DNA of 64,000 nucleotides from Datisca glomerata. Its lineage: Eukaryota; Streptophyta; Magnoliopsida; Cucurbitales; Datiscaceae. The notes below the pieces were generated by a model. That model was not told the DNA's origin. It ran no database searches and was given only the letters and a program-made list of their open reading frames with translations. A program made the translations under genes and the position numbers. Below are positions 24,701-35,352 of this stretch, piece by piece. Every line of letters starts with the position of its first letter. Position 1 is the first letter of the stretch. Where the stretch lies: contig QANY01006259.1 of the NCBI GenBank assembly GCA_003255025.1, positions 248,001-312,000 of the forward strand. The letters run 5' to 3'.

Positions 24701-24830
24701 AGAAAATGCCTCCAAAAGATGCCAAACACAAGAATAACTGAAAAAAGGACAACCTCAATCAAAAAGCTATAACACAACTTAATAGAAATAAAACTTAAAG
24801 GAACCAAGAAACTCACCAGAGATGGATACC
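18739..24830. repeat. Satellite array, about 16 monomers of roughly 370 bp
   Basis: The landmark CACCATTTGAAATGTGAAGC and its variants occur near 18,809, 19,180, 19,592, 19,958, 20,291, 20,678, 21,268, 21,647, 22,018, 22,343, 22,718, 22,980, 23,354, 23,750, 24,109 and 24,464. Spacing is mostly 355-390 bp. Shorter gaps (262, 333) reflect internal deletions, and one monomer near 20,990 is fused. Each unit contains CCATAAATATTTTTCC, CATATATAGGGATATATT, GAATCTCAAGCACAAAAAC and GGAACCAAGAAACTCACC in fixed order. The minus strand of each monomer stays partly open, giving similar small hydrophobic frames, but base composition and frame breaks speak against coding. Confidence 0.92.
18777..19620. repeat. 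Multi-monomer block duplicated at about 22,950-23,790
   Basis: This block shares rare variants with 22,950-23,790: TATTTTTTCGAGTGCATA, the extra AATTAACCACAATTATACAA insert, and ATTTTTCCAAGATAGGG. The offset is about 4,170 bp. Sharing of several private variants means the array was extended by duplicating multi-monomer pieces. Confidence 0.8.
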
Positions 24831-25150
24831 CAAACAACTAATATTCAGAAAATCTGCATAAAATCTAAAAACCACAATTGTAAGTAATAAATAGAAGAAT
24901 TAATTAGATAAGAAGACAAAATTAATTACCTCTTTAACAAGTGATACATCTAGAAAAATGTAAAATCAAATATAGTTTTGAGCCCTAGAAATTTATTATA
25001 GTTTTTAAAATACAGCTCTTACTGCATTTTCCCAGATTAATCCTTAACAATACAATCTTACTGCATACAAAAATAAGCAAGTGAATCAACTCGTAGAAGA
25101 AGTTATGGACTTTCAAGTACATTCATTTGGAAAAGACGACATTTAATAAA
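24831..25150. other. AT-rich junction between satellite and tandem array
   Basis: No gene. The satellite stops after GAGATGGATACCCAAACAAC. What follows is unique AT-rich sequence up to the first recognisable piece of the tandem array. Confidence 0.5.
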
Positions 25151-25429
25151 TCACAGTAGTAGTTGGTGAAAATTTCATACTAATTCACAGGAACATGCAA
25201 ATTGCAAAAATTCATCAATTTTGACCATCTCAAAGCCAAACAAATATCCAATGCACTCAGATGTCCAAAAACGTTGTCCCGTCCATCCACCTATTTTTTT
25301 GTTTTTGGTTGTTTTTGTTTCTGCATTCAGAAAATGAAATAACTAATTTATTGAAGAGAGTATGTACTAAGGAAAAAAGAAAGAAAACCCGTAAAGTGCG
25401 GCATACTGATTAGATTATAAAGTCAAGAT

Positions 25430-26000
25430 ACTTTTGTTAATTAAGTCAAAGTATATTGATAACTTAAGTTACTAGCGTAATTTCACAAAGTAATTGATTG
25501 TTCAGTGGTTAAGAAAGATTGCAGCTTTTTCATTTGCAAAATTGATAACTTAAGTTACTTGAGTTACTTGCATAACTTAAGTTAGAGGGCAATGTTTGAT
25601 AACTTAAGAAAGATTGATAACTTAAGTTACTTGCATAATTTCACAAATGTTTTAGGAATGGACTAACACATTACATATAATAGAAATGACGTAGAGGGCA
25701 ATGTTCTTTGCCTCTTTGTTTTTATAAGGAAAAGCCAACTAATAGCTGGAGACAAAATTACTGAATCAAAAGGGCCATTACCTGATCTCATCCAAGAAGA
25801 AAGTAAATGAAGAAGTAGAGAAATTAAGGAAACGAATCAAGTGAAAATCACCCAAAATCCTTGTACACCACCATTCCTATGCTGAACATAGGGCGAGAAT
25901 GGATAAATATGGTTTACATCAACGCGCAAGAAATAATTAACTACCTCCAACGCAAATAAATCGTTATAAGTAACAACCTTTAATGCACCCGAAAGTCGAA
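25430..26000. repeat. Direct repeat, first copy (second at about 30,325-30,985)
   Basis: The stretch from TTGTTAATTAAGTCAAA through AGTTACTTGCATAATTTCAC to AAATATGGTTTACATCAACG recurs nearly unchanged about 4.9-5.0 kb to the right. A partial third copy lies near 26,980-27,100. It contains no recognised gene. Confidence 0.8.
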
Positions 26001-26191
26001 AAACGTTTCTCATCCACGTCATTTTCTTTGTTTTGGTTACTTCAATTTCTGCACCCTAAAAATTGAAATAATTAATCTATTAAAAAATAGCGAGCGCTGA
26101 TTAAAAGAAAGAGACCCTAAATAGATGTGCAGAAAAACTGTTTGATGTGTGCTGGCCCACTCAATACAAATTAGGAGATTGTTTTTCGTGA

Positions 26192-26343
26192 TTGTGTGGC
26201 CGCGAGTGGTGTGCTGGGGGAGATTTTAATGTGATCAGATCTGTAGATAATATAACTGTTTTCTTGAAAGGGGATGAATCGATGAGGAGTACCTCTAAGA
26301 TTTCCGCTGGAAGCTGGATCATTAATGCATTCTCTCATCATTA
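26192..26343 (+). pseudogene. LINE (L1-type) endonuclease fragment
   Basis: The plus strand reads EWCAGGDFNVIRSVDN from 26,204, then continues open to a TAG at 26,342. GGDFNVIR is the hallmark of the apurinic endonuclease domain of plant L1-type LINEs, where the D and N are catalytic. Only about 50 codons remain and no reverse transcriptase follows, so it is a short relic. Confidence 0.7.
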
Positions 26344-26715
26344 GTAAATTTAGCTCAAAATAAATTGTGTCAGAACCATATAAATAACAAACTACAAAAA
26401 ATTTGTCAAATAAAAATACTAGAGTATCTAAACAAACAGCATTGTTAACCAAACAATGACAAACAAACATGTCCAACGAATATCCTTAAAAGGGATAGCA
26501 TAAACCAATCAAGGAGAAAATCTCTGAAACACTAATAAGTTAGCAACTGACATTATAGGTTAAACTCATTCGGTTTTAATGCTTTAAAACACCACTAGAA
26601 AGTTTTCCAATAATTTATGAAATCAATCTTAATCTGATAACGAATTTGGATGCATCTAGAAAAATTTTAAAAAACATAATAAAGCATTGACATTTAAAAA
26701 ATAGAAGTCCAGAGG

Positions 26716-26716
26716 A

Positions 26717-26767
<51 letters not shown>

Positions 26768-26848
26768 GGGGGGAGAGGAGAGAGAGACGGGGGAGAGGAG
26801 AGAGAGTGAGGGAGAGAGAGAAGAGACAGAGAGGGAGAGGGAGAGGTA
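26716..26848. repeat. GA microsatellite
   Basis: A run of about 24 uninterrupted GA units followed by GACGGGGGGAGAGGAGA-type variants. Confidence 0.95.
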
Positions 26849-27129
26849 ATTAAACAGAAAAAGTAGAATAGATAAATAACTGCCTCCAATGCACTCCGAG
26901 TCCATAAACGTTATATCATCCATCCACCTAATCTATTAAAGAGAGTGTGTACTAATGAAAAAGATAGAAAACCCGTAAAATGCAGCATAATGATTAGATT
27001 AATAAAGTCAACATACTTAAGTTACTTGTATAATTTGACAGAGTAATAGATTGTTCAGTGGATAAGAAAGATTGCAACTTTTTTATTTGCAAGTCCAGGC
27101 CCTTTTATAATTCACAATAAAGTTAAATA

Positions 27130-27830
27130 AAATGAAATCAATTAAGCAAAGTCTTTTGTGTAATACATAATCTACGGAATGAATTACGGCTTCTTAAAAG
27201 TAGTTCAATCATTTAAAACAGAATCAGTTTTCTAAAACTAACATATAGCAAGGACATAGGTAAATAACATAACGAAACGGTTCATTCCAATCACTTAATT
27301 TTTAGGATTTGAAAGAAATAAATCAATGGGCAAATAAGAATAGACAAATAACACCATAAATAAGTTTGAATATAGAGTACATACACCAGAAATGTTGATT
27401 GGGAAAACTCGTTAAAATTCTTACATTACTCTCTAGTCTGTACAAGGGTGGATATAACTTCAGTTCATGCACGACAGATGTTCTATTTAAAAAAACTAAT
27501 TAAACTCAATTGTAATGAGCTAATAATCCAATATATATTGCACTTAAAGTTTTAACCTTGAAACAAATGGTAATGTTAATAAAATATCAAAGTACCAAAA
27601 AAGGACGCCTTATCATTTTCATATTCTAAATCTTGCAAAATAATCTCCAGCTAGTCAAATTCAAAAAAAAAAACATGATAACGCAGAAGAGATAACACTA
27701 ACAGGCAACATCAAAAAAATGTTTTAATCGGTAAAAAAAATCAACAATAGTTAATGGGTAAAAGAATAGACAACTATATTAAAAACTAAAAGGCTGTCAT
27801 AAAAGGAAATGCATGGAATCCTAACTTGGA
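27130..27830. repeat. Diverged internal part of an array unit
   Basis: Phrases such as AAAATGAAATCAATTAAGC, AAAGTCTTTTGTGTAATACA and GTTCATGCACGACAGATG match the same places in later units (for example near 34,395 and 55,490). No exon-like block is seen. Confidence 0.6.
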
Positions 27831-27834
27831 AGGA

Positions 27835-28139
27835 TCTGCATACCACTTTTCCATTCAGTTATAAGGTCTTCTCGCTCCACACGCTTGGAGGACCAAGAAA
27901 CTTCACCATTTTTACCGTTGAAGATGTGCTTGAAACTCACACAAAAAGTAATTTAACTAACCTGAGAGATATGTTTAAAAAATAAGAGATCTCGTATATA
28001 ATCCACAAAAACAATTAAAGAAACATAAAACACACATGTACAACCTTCTAGAAATTGTGTCGCTACAATCTGCAACAACCTTCCCCTCATGCTCAAGATA
28101 GTTGTAACGTTTTCCTATCCATACTTGTCAACTAAAATT
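27835..28139 (-). pseudogene. Exon-like blocks E6 and E5, copy 1
   Basis: E6 is open and reads EVSWSSKRVEREDLITEWK after HIFNGKNG. E5 corresponds to the consensus LTSMDGKTYYDYLEHEGK but has lost two bases after the methionine-aspartate, shifting the frame. The acceptor-like TTTTAG before E5 is kept. The pyrimidine tract (plus strand) begins immediately to its right. Confidence 0.5.
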
Positions 28140-28140
28140 C

Positions 28141-28314
28141 ACTCAAATCTTCTTCTCTTTTTCCTTTTTTTCTTTTTCCATTCCTTTCTTCTTCTTTTTT
28201 CTTTTTCTGTTTTTTCCCTTCTTTCCTCTTCTTTCCTCATTTTCTTTTTTCTTCTTTTCTCTTTTTCCTTTTTCTTTTTCATTTTTCCTTTTCTCTTTCT
28301 TTTGCCCTTTTTTT
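28141..28314. repeat. CTTTTT-type pyrimidine tract, copy 1
   Basis: About 174 bases of C/T on the plus strand, purine on the minus strand. It lies directly upstream, on the minus strand, of exon-like block E5. Confidence 0.95.
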
Positions 28315-29457
28315 ATCAATAAAGCTTTAGCTTCTATCAAAAATTTCCAGACAAATCTGAAAATCACAAAAAAAATGTCATGGTTAAGTTAGAGGTCCAA
28401 ATGAAATAAAAACCCATGAAAAAATTTTTGAGCAATAATTGACCACCTTTCATCATCTCTAGTCTGAAAGTATATGAATCAGAGAATGACTGAATCTGTC
28501 TTCATACGAGATTTTGATATTCTCGGGCGGATTTGATAGATAATATCAGAACAATGACAATAATGTAACACTGACAATAATGTTCCTCCTCTGGCTCACT
28601 GAATATACACGCTAAGTTTTTCAACATGTGATGACTTGACGTCATTATGAGCAACCAAACAATCTGAATTCGTGCTTGCTGTCACGAAGGACAAGTTAAG
28701 AATACAATAACTTTTCCACAGGTTGAATTTTGAGAAATCTTATCGCAAAACTTGAAAAACATTAAAGAGATACAACTGCATCTTCTTTTGACTTTCCACT
28801 TTCAGCTAGAATTCAAGATAGATGCATAAGATCTTGATTAAAAATCAGGAATTTTTTAACATGATCGCGCCATGTGTGTTTTGAAGATACATTCAACAAA
28901 TAATATTCAGCATGTGTAGTTTTGGAAGGGACAAAATGGATTTCAAAAGTTTCTCCATCTATAAGTTTCTTTTAAGATATTATAGATAGAGGGGATATAT
29001 GGGAGAAAATCAAAGCTTATTTTGAGCATCAATAATGACGGAAGAACTGTAAACAGAAGCCGGTTATAAAAATTTGTAGAGAAGAAAAAGAAAGAAAACA
29101 TTACTGATAAGATAATGTGAAATACTCCAAAATGAGTTAAGCATTACAGAACAATGACAAACAAAAGATACAAATATTGCAAATCTCAATAAACAGATAA
29201 ATCAACGACACTATTCCAAAAGGGTAAAAGAGATAATCGCACCTGACATTGTTGCCATCAATTTGAAATGACTCCAGCTTCGATCCAAGCTTTATAAGCT
29301 TGTCTCTTCCCGTTTCTAATTTAGAGCTTTGAAGATCTGCATCAGATGAGAAACCCCCAAAACAGTATACAACAGTAATCTCTCTTTACTTTTGACACAG
29401 TTTATAAACAAATAATTTTTTTGTACCAGTATGAAAACAATAGGCATTAACGAATAA

Positions 29458-29682
29458 TCATACATCAACTCCCAGCAACAATTTCAGAGCATAAGTTAAC
29501 TGAAAGAAATCTGAGGAATCTTCCAGAATATATCGCAGAAAATCAAGTAAAATAACGGAGATCATGTTAGATTCGATACTATAGAACTCCAACGGAGGGT
29601 CCATGTGATGAAATATGAGCGCCAAAAGTAAAGCCACCAAAACAGTAAGGACAATGCCTCTAAATTTGTGAAAGAGACCCAT
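29458..29682 (-). pseudogene. Exon-like block E1, signal-anchor-like start
   Basis: A 74-codon frame begins MGLFHKFRGIVLTVLVALLL: a short basic N-terminus, then about 18 hydrophobic residues, as in a signal anchor or signal peptide. Related frames lie near 33,395-33,640, 40,970-41,190, 48,806-48,990, 53,690-53,890 and 58,790-59,030; in the last it begins MSLFQKIRGIVLTVLVGLL. The downstream part may be intron read through. This is the likely 5' exon of the array gene. No family was recognised, and the other copies are broken or lack the start. Confidence 0.45.
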
Positions 29683-29699
29683 TTCATGATATAGTCTAA

Positions 29700-30235
29700 T
29701 CTTCCAAAATGGAAGCCTAGAGATACAAAATCATCTCAAAGATACAAAACATAAACATTTTTCCCAACCCAAAAATTGTCTTCACTACTATCGTTTTAAT
29801 TGGGAAAACGCATCGAAATTCTCACATTACTCTGTACAAGGGTAGATATAACTTCAGTTCATGCACAACAGATGTTCCATTTAAACAAAACTGATTAAAC
29901 ACAATTATAATGAGATAATAATCCAATATATCTTTCACTTAATGTTTTAACCTTGAAACAAGTGCTAACGTTGATAAAGGAACACATTATCAAAAAAGGA
30001 CGCCTTACCATTTTCATATTATATATCTTGCAAAATAATCTCCTGCTGGTTCAAATACGGGAAAAAAATTTACGTCCAGAAGCGACAACAGGCAACATAA
30101 GAAAAATGTTTTAATCGTTAAAACAAACCAACCGTATTTAATGGATGAAAGAATAGACAACTATATCAAAAAGTAAAAGGTTGCCATAAAAAGAAATTAA
30201 ATTATGGCAATCTATGCATGGAATCATAAGTTGGA
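29700..30235. repeat. Internal part of an array unit
   Basis: ACATTACTCTGTACAAGGGT and TTGCACTTAATG-like phrases match 27,420-27,660 and 55,780-56,000. No exon-like block. Confidence 0.6.
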
Positions 30236-30325
30236 AGGATGTGCATACCACTTTTCCATTCAGTTATAAGGGCTTCTCGCTCCACCCGCTTGGAGGACCA
30301 AGAAACTTCATCAATTTTTACGGTT
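30235..30325 (-). pseudogene. Isolated exon-like block E6, truncated
   Basis: It carries the end of E6 (EVSWSSKRVEREALITEWK-like). At about 30,325 it is cut and joined to the direct repeat shared with 25,430-26,000. No E5 or pyrimidine tract follows, so the unit was broken by this junction. Confidence 0.6.
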
Positions 30326-30985
30326 GTTAATTAAGTCAAAATATACTGATAACTTAAGTTACTTGCATAATTTCACAAAGTAATTGATTCTTCAGTGGTT
30401 AAGAAAGATTGCAGTTTTTTCATTTGCAAGATTGAAAACTAAAGTTACTTGAGTTACTTGCATAACTTAAGCTAGCGGGCAATGTTTGATAACTTAAGTT
30501 AGAGGGAAATGTTTGATGAATTAAGAAAGATTGATAACTTATGTTACTTGCATAATTTCACAAATGTTTTAGGAAAGGACTAACACATTACATATAATAG
30601 AAATGTGGTAGAGGGCAATGCCTCTGTGTCTTTATAAGGAAAAGAACAATAAAAGCACACTGTTAGCTGGAGACAAAATTACTGAATCGAAAGAGCCATT
30701 ACCTCATCTTATCCAAGAAGAAAGCAAATGAAGACGCAACAGATCCCATCCCCTATGTGGTGATCCATGATTCAACGTGGCTGAAGAAGTAGAGAAAGTA
30801 AGGAAAAGAATCAAGTGAAAATCACCCAAAATCCTTGTACACCACCATCCCTATACTGAACATAGGGGGAGAATGGATAAATATGGTTTACATCAACGCG
30901 CTAGAAATAATTAACTACCTCCAATGCACATAAAATGTTATAAGTAACTACCTCCAATGCACCCAGAAGTCGAAGCTTCATAAAC
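30325..30985. repeat. Direct repeat, second copy of 25,430-26,000
   Basis: Same order of phrases as the first copy, with one extra stretch near 30,735-30,785 (CAACAGATCCCATCCCCTAT) absent there. It interrupts block E6 on its left edge. Confidence 0.8.
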
Positions 30986-31520
30986 TTCATCTTGGAAACA
31001 AAACAATTCTACTTACAACTTTATGCCTCAAAACAAGCTTCCCGCACTACTCAACAAATCACTGCCAAATCAAACATCCCATAGTCTCCTTCCTCTGCAC
31101 ATCCCCACGTCTCAAAAGTTCATAGAATGGACAGGGGGAAATCCCAAGTGTGGGGACCAAATTTCTAAATGAAGTATGACAAGACAGGACTGAGTGTTTT
31201 ATGCAATGGAGTAGGTCCGAGTCTTGACAGAGGAGCAAGGCAATAGGTGAGTGAGAGAGAGAGAGAGAAAGAGAAAGAGAGAGTGAAAAGAAGTTAAAAG
31301 GTTCACCTGAATGTCAAGAAAGTATTAAAACGTGGTGGTTGTTTTCCTTGGTCTGACGGCAAGCCCATGGAGGCTGGGCTAACACAATCAGCAGCCCAAC
31401 AGACCTTTTAACACTAAACGATTCTCAGATCACAGACACTCACAACATCAAATCTGATTACTCCACCTCACTACCCTTTATTTCTTTATCTTTCTCCTTC
31501 TGATTACTCTGTCTCTTTGT
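30986..31520. other. Unique segment within the array, possible insertion
   Basis: This is higher in GC than the array and is not found elsewhere in the window. It contains a short GA run (31,250-31,292) and a GCCCATGGAGGCTGGGC stem-like motif near 31,363. Array sequence resumes at about 31,520 inside block E3. No gene and no clear target duplication were found. Confidence 0.45.
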
Positions 31521-33640
31521 TTCTCTTCCCATCTCTAAATCTATAATCTTACAAAAGATTCATTCTTCCAAGATCTCTTATGCCTTTCAGCTTCAACGAT
31601 GGTTTTTTTAACCATTTTAGAGCTTTGAAAATCTGCATCAGAAGACAGCATCTCTGAATCAGATGAAGAAACCACCAAAACGGTAGACAACAGGAATCTC
31701 TCTTTACTTTTGACAGAGTATACGAACAAATAAAAAAATTTATCAAAAGTACTATTATAAAAACAATAGTAATTGCAATATCATACATCAACCGCCAGCA
31801 ACAAGGTTTTCTTTTCTACGAACTCTGAATAGCATTTTATGGCAGGATCCAACTCGCCACAACTAAGCAAGATATAAAAACGTAAACCCCAAGTCTCAAC
31901 CAAGAACGACAAACATTACACCGCAAATCTAAGAAAATGAAAAGGCAAACATCAGTTATGATTCAATGTAGAAAAGCATGAAGTTCATTACAAAAACATG
32001 AGGTTCTTGTCAATATAAACTCATGTTCAAAAAACCCCAAAAAAAGTAATCCAGAAAATTCATAATAAACTGCACGATCGATTGTAAAGCAAAACTTAAA
32101 AAGAATAAAAGTTTAGTTGATTGTTCATTGCATGAGAAAAACACTCATTAGTTATAGATTCACCTGTCAAGGCAGATGGAAGATAGAGCCTTCTAAGCAA
32201 AGGCTCAATGAATATACACACTGAGTTTTTCAATATGTGATGACTTGACGTCATTATGAGCAAGCGACCATCTGAATACCTGCTTGCTGCCACAAAGGAA
32301 AAGAAGTTAAGATTACAATCACTTTTACACAGGTTGAATTTTGAAAAATCTTCTCGTAGAACTTTAAAGCTAAAACAAAGCAACCATAGTTAATGGATGA
32401 GGAATAGATAATTACGTCGAAAAGTAAAAGGTTGTCATGAAAACCAATAAAATTATGGCAATCTAAGCATTTTATTCTACAAAATAGAGACATCCCTTCA
32501 GTTGATAATTAAATTAAGTTGGAGGATGTGTATACCACTTTTCCTTTCAGTTATAAGATCTTCTCGCTAATGCACTAAGAAAGAATCCCGCTCGGAGGAC
32601 CAAGAACCTTCACCATTTTTCCGTTGAAAATGTGTTTAATTCCTACACAAAAAGTAATTAACCTAACTTGAGCGATATACTTAAAAAATAAGAGGACTCA
32701 TATTAAAAACCACAAAAACAATTAAGAAAATATAAAACCTACATGTAGAACCTTGCAAAAATTAGTTGCTACGAGCCATAACCAAATTCTCTTCATACTC
32801 CAAAAAAGTCGTAATTAGTTTTCGTTGAAAGTTTACCATCCATACTTGTCAACCAAAAGCCACCCAAATCTTTTTTTTCTTTTTTTCTTTTCCTGTTCTT
32901 TTCTTCTTCTTTCCTCTTTTTTTTCCTTTTTTTTCTTTTTCCTTTTCTTTTTTTTTCTTTTTCATTTTTTTCTTTTTTCCTTTCTTTTGCCCATTTTTCA
33001 TCAATAAAGTTTTAGCTTCTTATCAAAAAGTCACCCAAATCTGGAAATCACAAATAAAATGTCATGGTTAACTTAGAGGTCCATATGAAATAAAAACCCA
33101 CGAAAAATATAGCAATAATTCATCACCCATCATCATCTCTAGCCCCAAAGTATATGAATCAGGGAAGTCTGGCTGATTTGATAATTAATTATCAGAACCA
33201 TACAATAACGTTCCACCATGAAGCATGACGAACAGTAAATGATAGGAGTTTTTCCTTTTCTTTTCTTCTTTAGCGTAAAACCAAGGTTTTGTGTCAATAG
33301 AAACAAAGTAACGCAGGGTCTATTGTGTAATACACAATCTATGGCATGACCAACATGCAAATCTCATCAACATCTCATTGCCAGCAACAATTATAGGCAT
33401 TGATGAATAAGCATCAACCGCCAGCAACAATTTCAGAGCAAAAGTTAACTGAAAGAAATCTGAGGAATCTACCAGAATATATCGCAGAAAATCAAGTAAA
33501 ATAGCAAAGATCATGTTAGATTGGATACTGTAGAACTCCAAGTTTCAAACAGAGAGTCCAAGTGATGAAATATGAGCCCCAAAAGTAAACCCACCAAAAC
33601 AGTAAGAACAATACCTCTAATATTTTGAAAGAGACCGATT
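31520..33640 (-). pseudogene. Rearranged array unit
   Basis: From low to high coordinate: partial E3 (31,520-31,600), E2 (31,610-31,730, with VVSSSDSEMLSSDADFQSSK), a trace of E1 (near 31,790), E4 (32,150-32,360), E6 (32,525-32,645), E5 (32,765-32,868, diverged, with an insertion), the pyrimidine tract, and E1 (33,395-33,640). E4, E3 and E2 expected right of the tract are missing, so this unit is a mosaic of at least two deletions. Confidence 0.5.
32868..32999. repeat. CTTTTT-type pyrimidine tract, copy 2
   Basis: About 132 bases, directly right of a diverged E5. Confidence 0.95.
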
Positions 33641-34724
33641 TCGAGTTAAAGTCTTATCCTCCGAAACTGAAGCCTTGAAATACAAAATCATCTCAAAGGA
33701 ACAGAACAGTGACGTTTTTTCCCAAACCCAAAATTTTCTTCACTCCTATCATTTTAATTCAAGATTCAAGGTTCAAGATTGGAGAATAGTGACATTATAT
33801 AAAGCTAAAATAGAAAAGCACAAAAGTCTTGGAAAATTGAGCCACATTTACCAAATACATTGTCACAAAAGCACCATTTCCAAAAGCTAACGATGCAAAC
33901 CCGACAACACCCACCAAGAACTAAACTGTCCCTAAGTTTCAAAACCCGAAATCAAGCAAGCCCAATGCACTAAAGGCGGGCTGTGACGAGTATTGCAGGA
34001 CCAGTATTACGTTCTCATAAGCACAAAATTTTCTTTTACCTTCCTCCAACGTTAATTTCTCTTTAATTTTCAGGCGAAAAATTTGAGAACATTTCATTCC
34101 AATTATGGTGTGAAACTAGAGATCTGAATCTAATAAAAAAACAGTAAAGCAGGGCCATTGTGTAATAATTAATCAACAGAATGGATGGCGACTTTTTAAA
34201 ATTAGTTTAACTATTTAAAACAAAATCAGTCTTCTAAAACTAACATTTAGCAAATATATGGGTATTTAACATAAACGAAAACATTTCATTCGAAGAACTT
34301 TATTTAAAAGGGATTGAAAGAAATAAAATGTATGGCAAAATAAGGATAGATATAGAACACAAGAAATAAGTTGAATACAGCGTATATACACCAGAATGAA
34401 ATCAATTAAGCAAAGTCTTTTGTGTAATACATAATCTACAGAATAAATTACGACTTCTTAAAAGTAGTTCAATCATTTAAAACAGACTCAGTTTTCTAAA
34501 ACTAACACATAGCAAGGACATAGTTAAATATCATAATGAAACAGTTCATTCCAATAACATTATTTTTAAGGAATTGAAAGATATAAATCAATGGAAAAAT
34601 AAGGATCAATAAAGAACAGCATAAAATAAGTTGAATATAGAGTACATACACCAGATATGTTGATTGGGAAAACACATCAAAGAAATAAAATTATGGCAAT
34701 CTATGCATGGAATCCTAAGTTGGA

Positions 34725-35045
34725 AGGATGTGCATACCACTTTTCCATTCAGTTATAAGGTCTTCTCGCTCCACCCGCTTGGAGGACCAAGAAACTTCAT
34801 CAATTTTTACGGTTGAACATGTGCTTGAATCCCACAAAAAAAAAGTATTTTACCTAACCTGAGAGATATATTTTAAAAAATAAGAGGACTCGTATAAAAA
34901 CCACAAAAACAATTAAACAAATATAAAACATACATGTACAACCTTATAAAAATTGCGTCGCTACGAGCTGCAACAACCTTCCCCTCATGCTCAAGATCGT
35001 AATAAGTTTTCCCATCCATACTTGCTTCCTTAAAGCCACCCAATC
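34725..35045 (-). pseudogene. Exon-like blocks E6 and E5, copy 3 (A type)
   Basis: E5 is open and reads ASMDGKTYYDLEHEGK then VVAARSDAI, followed by a donor-like AAG|GTTGTA. It lacks one codon of the consensus. E6 reads VKIDEVSWSSKRVERED in a frame shifted by one base relative to copy 1. Confidence 0.5.
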
Positions 35046-35352
35046 CTTTTTTTTCCTTTTTTTTCTTTTTCCTTTTCTTTTTCTCATTTTTTACTTTTTC
35101 TTTTTTTTTTTGTTCTTTTTTTCTTCTTTCCTCTTCTTTCCTTTCTTCTCTTTTTTCTTTTCTTTTTTCTTTTTCCTTTTTCTTTTTTTCTTTTCTCATT
35201 TTTCCTTTTTTTCTTTTTCCTTCGCTTTTTTTTTCATTTTTTTCTCTTTCTTTTTTCTCTCCGTTCTTTTTTTCTTCTTTTTCCATTTTTTCTTGTCCCA
35301 TTTCTTTTTTTCCTTTTTCTTTCTCTATTTTCCTTTCTTTTTCCCTTCCTTC
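35043..35352. repeat. CTTTTT-type pyrimidine tract, copy 3 (A type, long)
   Basis: About 310 bases, twice the length of the B-type tracts. On the minus strand it gives a lysine- and glutamate-rich open frame that runs into E5; this is an artefact of the purine repeat. Confidence 0.95.

Larger units (their letters stand above)
25150..27130. repeat. Patchwork of array fragments and short repeats
   Basis: 25,155-25,250 (GTAGTTGGTGAAAATTTCAT, then AGCCAAACAAATAT) matches an internal part of the array unit near 35,671-35,750. A short block with CAATGCACTC and CATCCACCTA recurs near 25,235, 25,978 and 26,885. A second block with GAAAACCCGTAAA occurs near 25,385 and 26,965. The region is a jumble of diverged array pieces with a LINE fragment inside. 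Confidence 0.6.
27830..29700 (-). pseudogene. Array unit, oldest left copy, with all six exon-like blocks
   Basis: On the minus strand the blocks run in order. E1 (29,450-29,690) is a hydrophobic start. E2 (about 29,325-29,410) is truncated. E3 (29,240-29,320) is the GREKLIKLGSKLESFQIDGN block. E4 (28,595-28,760) starts after a TTTGTGGCAG-type acceptor. E5 (28,055-28,139) and E6 (27,835-27,945) complete the set. The E5 frame is broken by a 2-base deletion. The order is the same in every full unit, which is why I treat the unit as a multi-exon gene relic, but no block matched a protein family I know. Confidence 0.5.

Noticed and set aside
9020..24830. CRISPR array
   Set aside because: The regular repeats have no short conserved repeat with unique spacers, and the genome is a plant's.
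18739..24830. Centromeric satellite
   Set aside because: Only about 16 monomers are present and nothing shows centromere identity. A local satellite is all that the sequence supports.
34873..35301. Lysine/glutamate-rich minus frame joined to block E5 (also at 42,585-42,974)
   Set aside because: The charged part is the translated purine tract. It varies in length with the repeat and ends in an intron-like region, so it is not a protein domain.
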